NCBI GenBank assembly: GCA_017848205.1
Contig: JAGDDO010000223.1
Span: 1 to 12,663 of the forward strand
Reading direction: 5' to 3'
Origin: Oscillospiraceae bacterium
GTDB taxonomy: Bacteria; Bacillota_A; Clostridia; Oscillospirales; Ruminococcaceae
Length of the DNA: 12,663 nt
Position 1 is the first letter of the stretch. Every line of letters starts with the position of its first letter. This document shows, piece after piece, positions 6,192 through 12,663 of the stretch. The translations under genes and the position numbers were made by a program. Under the pieces are notes generated by a model that saw only the letters and a list, made by a program, of their open reading frames with translations, was not told the origin of the DNA and searched no databases.

Positions 6192-7436
6192 TCAAGTCAT
6201 ATTAAGCAGTGATAAGGCACAGTTACGTCCTGCCCACATACCTGAAGACCAGGCCCATTCCAGATTATATCCGCCGCATTTTCCGTCTGTGTCGAGTATC
6301 TCACCGGCAAAATAAATGCCCTTGTCTTTCTTAAGACAAAGTGAAGCATCGATCTCACTTGCGTGAATGCCGCCTGAAGTCACCTGTGCATTCTGCCATG
6401 AGGAGCATCCGGTTATCTTAAATGAAAGATTCTTTACTGTTTCCGCAATTTTTGATAAGTGTTTTTCATTAAGTCTGGTCACAGGCTCATTAAGCGGTAT
6501 ATCAACCGACTTTTTCATTATATAAACCGCAAGATTTTTTACAAACAGTCCGTTAAGGAATTCTTCGAGTGTACACTCATTTCTTCCGGACTTTATTTCT
6601 TTGAGAACACTTATAACCTGTTTTTCAGAATATTCAGGCATAAGATCTGCTTTTACGGAAAGTTTTCCTTCATATTCGGAAAACAGATACGCAAGATCAA
6701 AAACGCAGATACCGGAGATACTGTTTTCCGTAAACTGTATCTCTCCTTCTTCAGTTTTAAGGACCCTGTCACCGGAAACAGCACTTACTCTGCCGTGAAC
6801 ACGAACGCCTTTAAGTCCTTTGACAGATGCTGGATCAACGCGAAGCGGCGCAACTGCCGGACAGATCTTTGCTGTCTTTACGCCCATTTCCCTGAACATT
6901 TTAAGCGCCGCTCCGTCAGTACCGTTTGCAGGAGATGCATATCCGCCGCAGGCTGCGATAATTCTGCGGCATTTAATGATACGTCCGTCCTCAGACTTTA
7001 TCGTATAGCCGTTCTTTGTTTTTTCAATAGTTTCTGCCTTAAATCCGCAGATCTCAGGAATATCCAGACTTTTAAGCTTCAGTCTCAATGCACTTAGTAC
7101 GGAAGCCGCACTTCTGCTGTACGGATAAACTCTTCCTTCACTGTCAGCAGTACACAGAACTCCGAGAGAACGGAAAAACTCTTCCGTGTTCTGCGTTTTC
7201 CTTATTATATCCATAACGTATGAAAGTGATCCGTGATAATCTGCAGCGGAAATACTCCTGTTAGTAAGATTGCATCTGCCGCTTCCGGTCACAAGTATCT
7301 TCTTTCCCGTCCTGTCAAGTCTTTCGGCAATGATGACATTAAGTGAAGGCGCACTTTGCTTTGCTGATATTGCCGCAGTTATTCCGGCCGCTCCTCCGCC
7401 GATGACAGCTATATCTGTGGTGATCACATTCTCCAT
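6192..7436 (-). CDS. BaiN/HI0933-family FAD-dependent oxidoreductase
   Basis: 414 residues from ATG 7434-7436. The N-terminus has the FAD dinucleotide fold (IAVIGGGAAGITAAISA, residues 9-25) and the family signature around GKKILVTGSGRCNLTN; the C-terminus has the second FAD motif, with TSGGI, then YFAGEILDTDG, CGGYNLEWAWSSG. These are the marks of the HI0933/YhiN/BaiN flavoprotein family, whose members are about 400 residues long. One member, BaiN, was linked to bile acid 7-dehydroxylation, but most are widespread proteins of unknown substrate, so I do not infer that activity. It is predicted cytoplasmic. It follows the ABC-F gene after 61 bases that contain a hairpin terminator and no clear promoter. 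I see no hairpin terminator between its stop and the GH5 promoter. Confidence 0.9.
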   Translation of the reverse strand: MENVITTDIAVIGGGAAGITAAISAKQSAPSLNVIIAERLDRTGKKILVTGSGRCNLTNRSISAADYHGSLSYVMDIIRKTQNTEEFFRSLGVLCTADSEGRVYPYSRSAASVLSALRLKLKSLDIPEICGFKAETIEKTKNGYTIKSEDGRIIKCRRIIAACGGYASPANGTDGAALKMFREMGVKTAKICPAVAPLRVDPASVKGLKGVRVHGRVSAVSGDRVLKTEEGEIQFTENSISGICVFDLAYLFSEYEGKLSVKADLMPEYSEKQVISVLKEIKSGRNECTLEEFLNGLFVKNLAVYIMKKSVDIPLNEPVTRLNEKHLSKIAETVKNLSFKITGCSSWQNAQVTSGGIHASEIDASLCLKKDKGIYFAGEILDTDGKCGGYNLEWAWSSGMWAGRNCALSLLNMT

Positions 7437-7442
7437 TTTTAA

Positions 7443-7448
7443 CCCTTT
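7443..7448 (-). promoter_or_regulatory. Ribosome binding site deciding the flavoprotein start
   Basis: AAAGGG on the minus strand lies 6 bases before ATG 7434-7436. An in-frame TTG at 7449-7451 would put this site inside the gene and has nothing suitable upstream, so the ATG is preferred. Confidence 0.75.
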
Positions 7449-7449
7449 C

Positions 7450-7489
7450 AAAAAATAAAACGCTTAAGTCATAAAGATATAAGCGTTTT
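7450..7489 (-). terminator. Terminator or attenuator between the ABC-F and flavoprotein genes
   Basis: A perfect 10-bp stem (AAAACGCTTA at 7457-7466 with TAAGCGTTTT at 7480-7489) with a 13-base loop. On the minus strand it runs into UUUUAUUUUUU, ending two bases before the flavoprotein ribosome binding site. With A:U-rich lower pairs it may be leaky. Confidence 0.78.
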
Positions 7490-7497
7490 GTAGTGTT

Positions 7498-9294
7498 TTA
7501 TTTGTTCTTTTCTGCTTCTATTCTGTCTGCAAGATCGTTAAGATAGATCCAGCGTTCTGTCTTTTCTTCAAGTTCCGCTTCAAGACGCGTTTTTTTATCT
7601 GTCAGTTCCTGAAGTTTCACGTAGTCACTTGTCTGCGCCGCCATTTCTGCTTCACATTCCGCAATGCTGTTTTCGATAGCTTCGATGTCAGCATCAATGG
7701 TCTCGTATTCACGCTGTTCCTTGAATGAGAACTTAAGAGCGTGGCCGCCTTTTCTGCTGTTATCGGAAGATGATTTTGAAGCCGGTGCAGATGCTGCTTT
7801 TTCGGCCTGTTTTCTCTCAGCAGTCTTTTCAGCATAGTCGCTGTAGTTGCCGGTAAAGCAGTTAACTTTTCCGTCGTCACAGACTTCAAAAATGGATTCC
7901 GCGGTCTTGTCAAGAAAGTATCTGTCATGAGATACTGAAATAACAGCACCCGGGAATTCCTCAATGTAGTCTTCAAGAATACGGAGAGTTTCTATGTCAA
8001 GATCGTTGGTAGGCTCGTCGAGAAGAAGTATATTAGGAGCCTGCATGAGAATGCTTAAAAGATAGAGTCTCCTTTTCTCACCGCCGCTCAGTCTGCCGAT
8101 AAGACTCTGCTGAAGATCAGGATAGAAAAGAAAACGTTCAAGCATCTGTGAGGCTGAAAAAGTTCCTTCTGAAGTCTTTACCGAATCAGAAATGTCGTGA
8201 ATGAAATCAAACACCTTCACGTCAGGATCAAGTTCACATGAAGTCTGGGTGAAGTATCCTATACTTACTGTTTCACCTGTCTCGACCTCACCTTCATCAG
8301 GCAGAAGTCTTCCGGCTATCAGGTTGAGCAGAGTTGACTTTCCGGCACCGTTGTGTCCGATTATGCCGATACGGTCATTTCGGAGTATGATGTATGAAAA
8401 GTCATCGATAACTTTTTTATCACCGAAGCTCTTTGAAACATTCTTAAGTTCTATGGTCTTTCTTCCGAGTCTGCTTGACAAAGCAGATATCTTTACAGTT
8501 TCGTCGTACTCCGGACCTGACTGGTTCTTAAGATCATGGTAACGTTCAATTCTGTCCTTGCTCTTTGTGCCTCTTGCCCTTGCAGCACGCATTATCCACT
8601 GATATTCACGGCGAAGTATGGACTGACGCTTTCTTTCGCTTGCCTCAGCCATTTCCTCGCGCTGTGCCTTAAGTTCAAGATATTTTGAAAAGTTTGCTTC
8701 GTAAGTATATAGTTTTCCGCGTGAAAGCTCAACTATTTTTGTTACCACTCTTTCGAGGAAATATCTGTCATGAGTGATCATGATTATTCCGCCGGAAAAT
8801 CTGTTCAGACGGTTTTCAAGCCATGTTACCATTTCACTGTCAAGATGGTTGGTCGGCTCGTCGAGTACAAGTACATCGGCAGGATGGATAAGAGCCGCAG
8901 CAAGTGCCACTCTTTTTCTCTGTCCGCCGGAAAGTGTGCCTATCTTTGCGGAAAAATCGTTTATTCCAAGCTTGTTAAGCATTGTTTTCGCTTCGTACTC
9001 ATGTACCTCACGGTATTCTGAAGGCATATCGGAAAGCACCTGTTCAATAACGGTGTTTTCATCATCCATCTCAGGATCCTGCGGAAGATATGAGATCTGA
9101 AGATCAGGCTTCACCGACATGTTACCGCTGTCCGGATGTGACGCACCTGCAAGTATTTTAAGAAGCGTGCTTTTCCCAGTACCGTTGATGCCGATTATTC
9201 CTAATCTGTCACCCTCGTTAAGATAAACTGAAACGCCGTCAAGCAGCTGCTTCATACCGTAGTTTTTTGAAATGTTTTCTGCTGATAATAACAT
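7498..9294 (-). CDS. ABC-F family ATPase, Uup-like, at the end of the V-ATPase operon
   Basis: 598 residues with two ATP-binding cassettes and no membrane segment. Cassette 1: Walker A GINGTGKST 35-43, signature LSGGQ 121-125, Walker B with Glu146 and EPTNHLD. Cassette 2: Walker A GHNGAGKST 313-321, LSGGE 402-406, Glu427 and EPTNDLD. The linker (about 205-260) has the REYQWIMRAARARGTKSKDR stretch seen in Uup-type proteins. After a Lys/Ala/Ser-rich spacer, residues about 525-598 form a charged coiled coil, also Uup-like. ABC-F proteins act on ribosomes in the cytoplasm; some protect against antibiotics, but this build points to a housekeeping translation factor. Its ATG overlaps the stop of ntpD (TGATG) and GGCGGAG lies just upstream, so translation is probably coupled. 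Confidence 0.93.
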   Translation of the reverse strand: MLLSAENISKNYGMKQLLDGVSVYLNEGDRLGIIGINGTGKSTLLKILAGASHPDSGNMSVKPDLQISYLPQDPEMDDENTVIEQVLSDMPSEYREVHEYEAKTMLNKLGINDFSAKIGTLSGGQRKRVALAAALIHPADVLVLDEPTNHLDSEMVTWLENRLNRFSGGIIMITHDRYFLERVVTKIVELSRGKLYTYEANFSKYLELKAQREEMAEASERKRQSILRREYQWIMRAARARGTKSKDRIERYHDLKNQSGPEYDETVKISALSSRLGRKTIELKNVSKSFGDKKVIDDFSYIILRNDRIGIIGHNGAGKSTLLNLIAGRLLPDEGEVETGETVSIGYFTQTSCELDPDVKVFDFIHDISDSVKTSEGTFSASQMLERFLFYPDLQQSLIGRLSGGEKRRLYLLSILMQAPNILLLDEPTNDLDIETLRILEDYIEEFPGAVISVSHDRYFLDKTAESIFEVCDDGKVNCFTGNYSDYAEKTAERKQAEKAASAPASKSSSDNSRKGGHALKFSFKEQREYETIDADIEAIENSIAECEAEMAAQTSDYVKLQELTDKKTRLEAELEEKTERWIYLNDLADRIEAEKNK

Positions 9295-9920
9295 CAGTTT
9301 TTCTCCGCCTTTTTAGCTTTCTGTGCTTTGATGACCTTGAGTCGTGAGAATTCCTCTCGTTCCTTCTCCTCAAGGCTGTCGCTAATATATTTTGATATAC
9401 CGATAAATTTCGGTATGAGGATATTCTTAAGAGCATTTGCTCTCTTCTGTGTCTTCTTAATGGCAACTGCAAGTCTGTAGATACCGTTTTCCACTTCCGC
9501 AAGCTTTGCTGTCATTTCCTTTACCCTTGCAAAAAGTATATAGGCCTCATCAAGACTTGAATCAGTATCGTAAAATCCGAAAGGAGCAGTATGGATAACA
9601 GGATCGATCTTAACTGTCGGGATTTCCACGCCCATTACGCTGCGGCTTCCCACTGTAAGAGTCTTTTCCACCGGAACTGCCTTTCCGAATATCTCAACAA
9701 CGCCAAGACTGACGTTCGCCTGCTGAAGTGCACGGTAGGCATCCTCGTATGTCTTTTCAATGTCAAATCTTATTTCATTTGCTGAATCAACAAGCTGCAT
9801 GAGCTCTCTTATAAGGATGTTTCTCTTTCTGTCCATGAGCTCGTAGCCGAGTCTTGAAAGAGCAAGGTCCTTACGTGCCTTTATAAGATTACCTTTGGTA
9901 GGAAAAATCTGTTCGGTCAC
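9294..9920 (-). CDS. ntpD: V-type ATP synthase/ATPase subunit D
   Basis: 208 residues from a GTG start. Subunit D is the long coiled coil of the central rotor stalk that turns inside the A3B3 head. Recognised from the N-terminal helix starting with PTKGNLIKARKDLALSRLGY and the C-terminal helix from about residue 130, with KKTQKRANALKNILIP; both are family hallmarks, and the length is typical. The Lys-rich tail (KAQKAKKAEKN) is the least conserved part. It starts 18 bases after the ntpB stop and overlaps the ABC-F start by one base. The rotor partner genes (F, and membrane subunits I and K) are not in the window and would lie upstream of ntpA. Confidence 0.95.
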   Translation of the reverse strand: MTEQIFPTKGNLIKARKDLALSRLGYELMDRKRNILIRELMQLVDSANEIRFDIEKTYEDAYRALQQANVSLGVVEIFGKAVPVEKTLTVGSRSVMGVEIPTVKIDPVIHTAPFGFYDTDSSLDEAYILFARVKEMTAKLAEVENGIYRLAVAIKKTQKRANALKNILIPKFIGISKYISDSLEEKEREEFSRLKVIKAQKAKKAEKN

Positions 9921-9928
9921 ACGATCAT

Positions 9929-9934
9929 CTCCTT
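9929..9934 (-). promoter_or_regulatory. Ribosome binding site for the GTG start of ntpD
   Basis: AAGGAG on the minus strand lies 8 bases before GTG at 9918-9920. The ATG directly after AAGGAG is in another frame and meets TGA after three codons. Confidence 0.8.
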
Positions 9935-9938
9935 ACTG

Positions 9939-11336
9939 TCAGTCAGCAAATAATGAAGCTGCATTTTCAACATATTTTTCATTCAAGAGCTTTTCGTCAA
10001 CACGTTCAAGCTCTGACTTCGGAAGAAGCGAAAGGAGCTGCCAGCCAAGATCAAGAGTCTGTTCGATGGTTCTGTTTTCGTCAAAGCCCTGATTGATAAA
10101 ATGCTTTTCAAACTGAATACCGAATTCCATGTATTTGCGGTCTGTATCGGAAAGTTCCTCCTCACCGATTACGGCTGCAAGAGAACGGGCTTCCTGCACC
10201 TTTGCGTAGCAGGCAAAAAGCTGATTGGCAACAGCTGAATGGTCGTCTCTTGTATATCCTTCACCGATACCGTCCTTCATAAGACGCGAAAGTGAAGGAA
10301 GAACTGATACTGAAGGGTAAATGCCTGTCTGGTCGAGGTTTCTGTCCAGAACTATCTGACCTTCAGTGATGTATCCGGTAAGGTCAGGTACCGGATGAGT
10401 GATGTCATCGTTGGGCATTGTAAGTATCGGTATCTGTGTAACGCTTCCTGTTGAACCCTTTACTATACCGGCTCTCTCATAAAGAGAAGCAAGGTCAGAG
10501 TAAAGATAACCAGGATAACCCTTTCTTCCAGGGATCTCGCCCTTTGATGAACTGAATTCACGTAGAGCCTCGGCGTATGAAGTCATGTCCGTAAGAATTA
10601 CGAGAATGTGCATGTTCTTCTCATACGCAAGATATTCCGCTGCAGTAAGAGCACAGCGAGGAGTAAGAATTCTTTCGATAATAGGGTCGTTTGCAAGATT
10701 TATGAACATTGCAACGTTCTGAAGAACACCGCTTTCCTCGAAGCTCTTTCTGAAGTAGTCAGCTACGTCGTTCTTAACACCCATTGCTCCGAATACAACG
10801 GCGAATTCCTGACCGCTCTCATCAGCTATCTGAGCCTGACGAACAAGCTGAACTGCGAGTTTGTTATGTGAAAGACCGGAACCTGAGAAAATAGGAAGCT
10901 TCTGACCTCTGATAAGAGTCATAAGACAGTCTATTGATGAAATACCGGTTCTGATATAGTTTCTCGGATAGGTTCTGGAAACCGGATTAAGCGGCTTTCC
11001 GTTTATGTCAGCATATTTTTCCGGATAGATATATCCTAAATTGTCGATAGGCTTGCCGGCACCGTTGAAAACACGTCCGAGAATATCCTTTGAAAGCGGT
11101 ATTTCCAGCGGTTTTCCTGTAAATGATGTTCTTGTGTTCTTAAGTGAAAGGCCCTTTGTTCCCTCAAACACCTGAAGGATAGCCTTGTCACCTGCAAGTT
11201 CAACTATTCTGCCTATACGCTCGGTTCCGTCCTCAAGCTTGATAGAGGCAACTTCCTCGTAGCCGACGCCCTTAACGTTTTCAAGTGCTATAAGAGGACC
11301 GGTAACCTGTTCAAGTCCAATGTACTGTACGCTCAT
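9939..11336 (-). CDS. ntpB: V-type ATP synthase/ATPase subunit B
   Basis: 465 residues, the usual length. Subunit B is the noncatalytic partner of A in the hexameric A3B3 head. The segment at the P-loop position reads [12 protein letters not shown] (150-161) with no GKT, as expected for B subunits. PSLSRLMK around residue 351 matches the arginine finger that reaches into the A-subunit active site (Arg350 in Enterococcus hirae NtpB, from the literature). Other hallmarks are [10 protein letters not shown] (181-190) and [12 protein letters not shown] (249-260). Its ATG overlaps the ntpA stop (TAATG), so translation is coupled and supports equal amounts of A and B. Confidence 0.97.
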   Translation of the reverse strand: MSVQYIGLEQVTGPLIALENVKGVGYEEVASIKLEDGTERIGRIVELAGDKAILQVFEGTKGLSLKNTRTSFTGKPLEIPLSKDILGRVFNGAGKPIDNLGYIYPEKYADINGKPLNPVSRTYPRNYIRTGISSIDCLMTLIRGQKLPIFSGSGLSHNKLAVQLVRQAQIADESGQEFAVVFGAMGVKNDVADYFRKSFEESGVLQNVAMFINLANDPIIERILTPRCALTAAEYLAYEKNMHILVILTDMTSYAEALREFSSSKGEIPGRKGYPGYLYSDLASLYERAGIVKGSTGSVTQIPILTMPNDDITHPVPDLTGYITEGQIVLDRNLDQTGIYPSVSVLPSLSRLMKDGIGEGYTRDDHSAVANQLFACYAKVQEARSLAAVIGEEELSDTDRKYMEFGIQFEKHFINQGFDENRTIEQTLDLGWQLLSLLPKSELERVDEKLLNEKYVENAASLFAD

Positions 11337-12663
11337 TATTCAGCCCTCCATTCGCCCTCGTCACTCAGACTGTCAAGAGTTTCGGTGATCTCGTTGATAT
11401 AGTTGTCGAACAGTTCCGGCTTATCGTTAGGTATCTCGTACTTGATCTTGATGACCTTTTCCATTATACCTGATTTTATGATCTGGCTTACCGGTCTGCC
11501 CTCAGCGATCTTTCTCTTTGACTCGTTGTAAAGATGAAGGATAGTTCTCATCATGAGAAGCTGCTTCTTAAGCGGAACGAAAGTATCATCCTTGTGGTAA
11601 GCATTCTGCTGGAGGAATCCTACACGAACAACTCGAGCTATCTCAATAATGAGCTTCTGATCATCCGGAAGAACGTCCGAACCGATGAGCTTTACAATCT
11701 CCATAAGTTTGTTTTCCTCAACGAGAATGTTAGAGATCTCCTGACGGCATTCCATAAAGTCCTCTCCTGCGTTTTCAGTATAGAAAGCAGAAAGGTCCTC
11801 GATATATTCACTGTAGCTTGTAGTCCAGTTGATAGCAGGATAGTGTCTTGCATAGGCAAGTGACTTGTCGAGAGTCCAGAAGCAGCGTACAAAACGCTTT
11901 GTGTTCTGTGTAACCGGTTCCGAGAAGTCAGAACCCTGCGGAGATACCGCACCGATAACAGTTACAGAGCCTTCCTTTCCTGAAAGGGTCTCCATGTAAC
12001 CGGCACGTTCATAGAATTCTGAAAGTCTTGAAGGAAGATATGCCGGGAAACCTTCTTCCGCAGGCATTTCCTCAAGTCGGCCTGAGATCTCACGGAGAGC
12101 TTCAGCCCAGCGTGATGTGGAGTCTGCCATGATGGCGATGTGATAACCCATGTCACGGTAGTATTCCGCCAGAGTGATACCGGTATAGATCGATGCTTCA
12201 CGGGCAGCAACCGGCATGTTCGATGTATTGGCAATGAGAACTGTCCTGTCTGTAAGAGGACGGTCTGTCTTCGGGTCAATAAGTTCCGAGAATTCCTCAA
12301 GTACCTGAGTCATCTCGTTTCCTCGTTCGCCGCAGCCAATGTACACAATAATATCAGCATCACACCACTTGGCAAGCTGATGCTGAGTCATGGTCTTTCC
12401 TGTACCGAAACCGCCAGGGATGGCAGCTGTACCGCCCTTGGCTATCGGAAGGATAGTATCGATTATTCTCTGACCTGTAATAAGAGGTCTTGAAATAAGC
12501 TTTCTTTCCTTTACCGGACGCGGCTGTCTTATAGGCCACTTCTGGCAGAGAGTAAGCGGGATCTCATTTCCCTTTTTATCCTTGATAACACATACTGTGT
12601 CATTGATCCTGTATTCGCCGTTTTCATTTACGGAAACTACATCACCTTCAAGAAGCGGTGAAA
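11336..12663 (-). CDS. ntpA: V-type ATP synthase/ATPase catalytic subunit A (partial, N-terminus outside window)
   Basis: The frame is open from the right edge to TAA at 11336-11338, giving 441 residues, about three quarters of the usual length; the N-terminal barrel and most of the A-specific extra domain are missing. The Walker [10 protein letters not shown] is encoded at 12392-12418, so any start inside at 12391 is false. Further hallmarks are [11 protein letters not shown], with the catalytic glutamate, [34 protein letters not shown] and FWTLDKSLA. It hydrolyses or makes ATP in the A3B3 head, coupled to proton or sodium transport; the ion cannot be told without the membrane subunit. No promoter is visible; the operon starts outside the window. 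Confidence 0.97.
   Translation of the reverse strand, partial: SPLLEGDVVSVNENGEYRINDTVCVIKDKKGNEIPLTLCQKWPIRQPRPVKERKLISRPLITGQRIIDTILPIAKGGTAAIPGGFGTGKTMTQHQLAKWCDADIIVYIGCGERGNEMTQVLEEFSELIDPKTDRPLTDRTVLIANTSNMPVAAREASIYTGITLAEYYRDMGYHIAIMADSTSRWAEALREISGRLEEMPAEEGFPAYLPSRLSEFYERAGYMETLSGKEGSVTVIGAVSPQGSDFSEPVTQNTKRFVRCFWTLDKSLAYARHYPAINWTTSYSEYIEDLSAFYTENAGEDFMECRQEISNILVEENKLMEIVKLIGSDVLPDDQKLIIEIARVVRVGFLQQNAYHKDDTFVPLKKQLLMMRTILHLYNESKRKIAEGRPVSQIIKSGIMEKVIKIKYEIPNDKPELFDNYINEITETLDSLSDEGEWRAE

Noticed and set aside
6459..7097. A 212-codon plus-strand open frame antisense to the flavoprotein gene
   Set aside because: It is fully inside a well-supported gene, its product is rich in Phe, Cys and Ser with no recognisable motif, and it has no upstream ribosome binding site of note; it is a shadow of the codon bias on the other strand.
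6192..7436. Evidence for bile acid 7-dehydroxylation from the BaiN-like protein
   Set aside because: No other bai genes are present, and the family is widespread in bacteria without this pathway.
7498..9294. An antibiotic-resistance ABC-F protein
   Set aside because: The linker and the C-terminal coiled coil are of Uup type and the gene is coupled to a housekeeping operon; nothing points to resistance.
9939..11336. Loss of function of subunit B because it lacks the GKT of a P-loop
   Set aside because: V-type B subunits normally lack a functional P-loop; length and other motifs are intact.
11336..12391. Start of subunit A at the ATG 12389-12391
   Set aside because: That Met directly follows the Walker A GKT motif; the frame stays open with conserved subunit A sequence up to the window edge.

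Overview
The window looks like chromosomal DNA of a fibre-degrading, anaerobic gut Firmicute, most likely a Ruminococcus-type member of the Oscillospiraceae. The basis is a dockerin-type calcium loop on a secreted protein, a GH5 glycoside hydrolase, a V-type ATPase operon of the ntpA-ntpB-ntpD order, strong AGGAGG-type ribosome binding sites and moderately AT-rich intergenic DNA with near-consensus sigma-70-type promoters. The organism assignment is an inference from gene content; there is no rRNA or other marker gene in the window.

Left part (1-1710). A divergent pair shares a 276-base intergenic region. Leftwards runs a secreted protein with an N-terminal half-dockerin and a Thr-rich linker, cut by the window edge. 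Rightwards runs a C39-like cysteine peptidase with a lipobox, starting at TTG and read from a perfect TTGACA/TATAAT promoter. Between the two promoters lie a direct repeat and two inverted repeats that may be an operator. The peptidase gene ends in a strong terminator; a second, two-sided terminator closes the convergent gene on the other strand. Between them is an odd cluster of GTTAAC palindromes.

Middle part (1711-7436), all on the minus strand. First is a large single-ORF fusion of a metal-dependent sugar isomerase/epimerase-like TIM barrel to a complete acyl-CoA synthetase, with its own promoter. Upstream of it is a leaderless GH5 enzyme with about 165 extra residues, probably a beta-sandwich, inserted inside the catalytic barrel; its promoter region carries a perfect AT-rich palindrome. 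Upstream of that is a BaiN/HI0933-family flavoprotein.

Right part (7498-12663), also minus strand, is the distal end of a V-type ATPase operon: subunit A (5' end outside the window), B and D, then an ABC-F ATPase of Uup-like build. A/B and D/ABC-F overlap by one base (TAATG, TGATG), so the ABC-F gene appears to be translated as part of the ATPase operon. A hairpin with a U-tract follows it, only about a dozen bases from the flavoprotein start codon, so the flavoprotein may be expressed by read-through.

I see no mobile element, CRISPR array, tRNA or rRNA. The most unusual items are the TIM-barrel/acyl-CoA-synthetase fusion and the interrupted GH5 enzyme.
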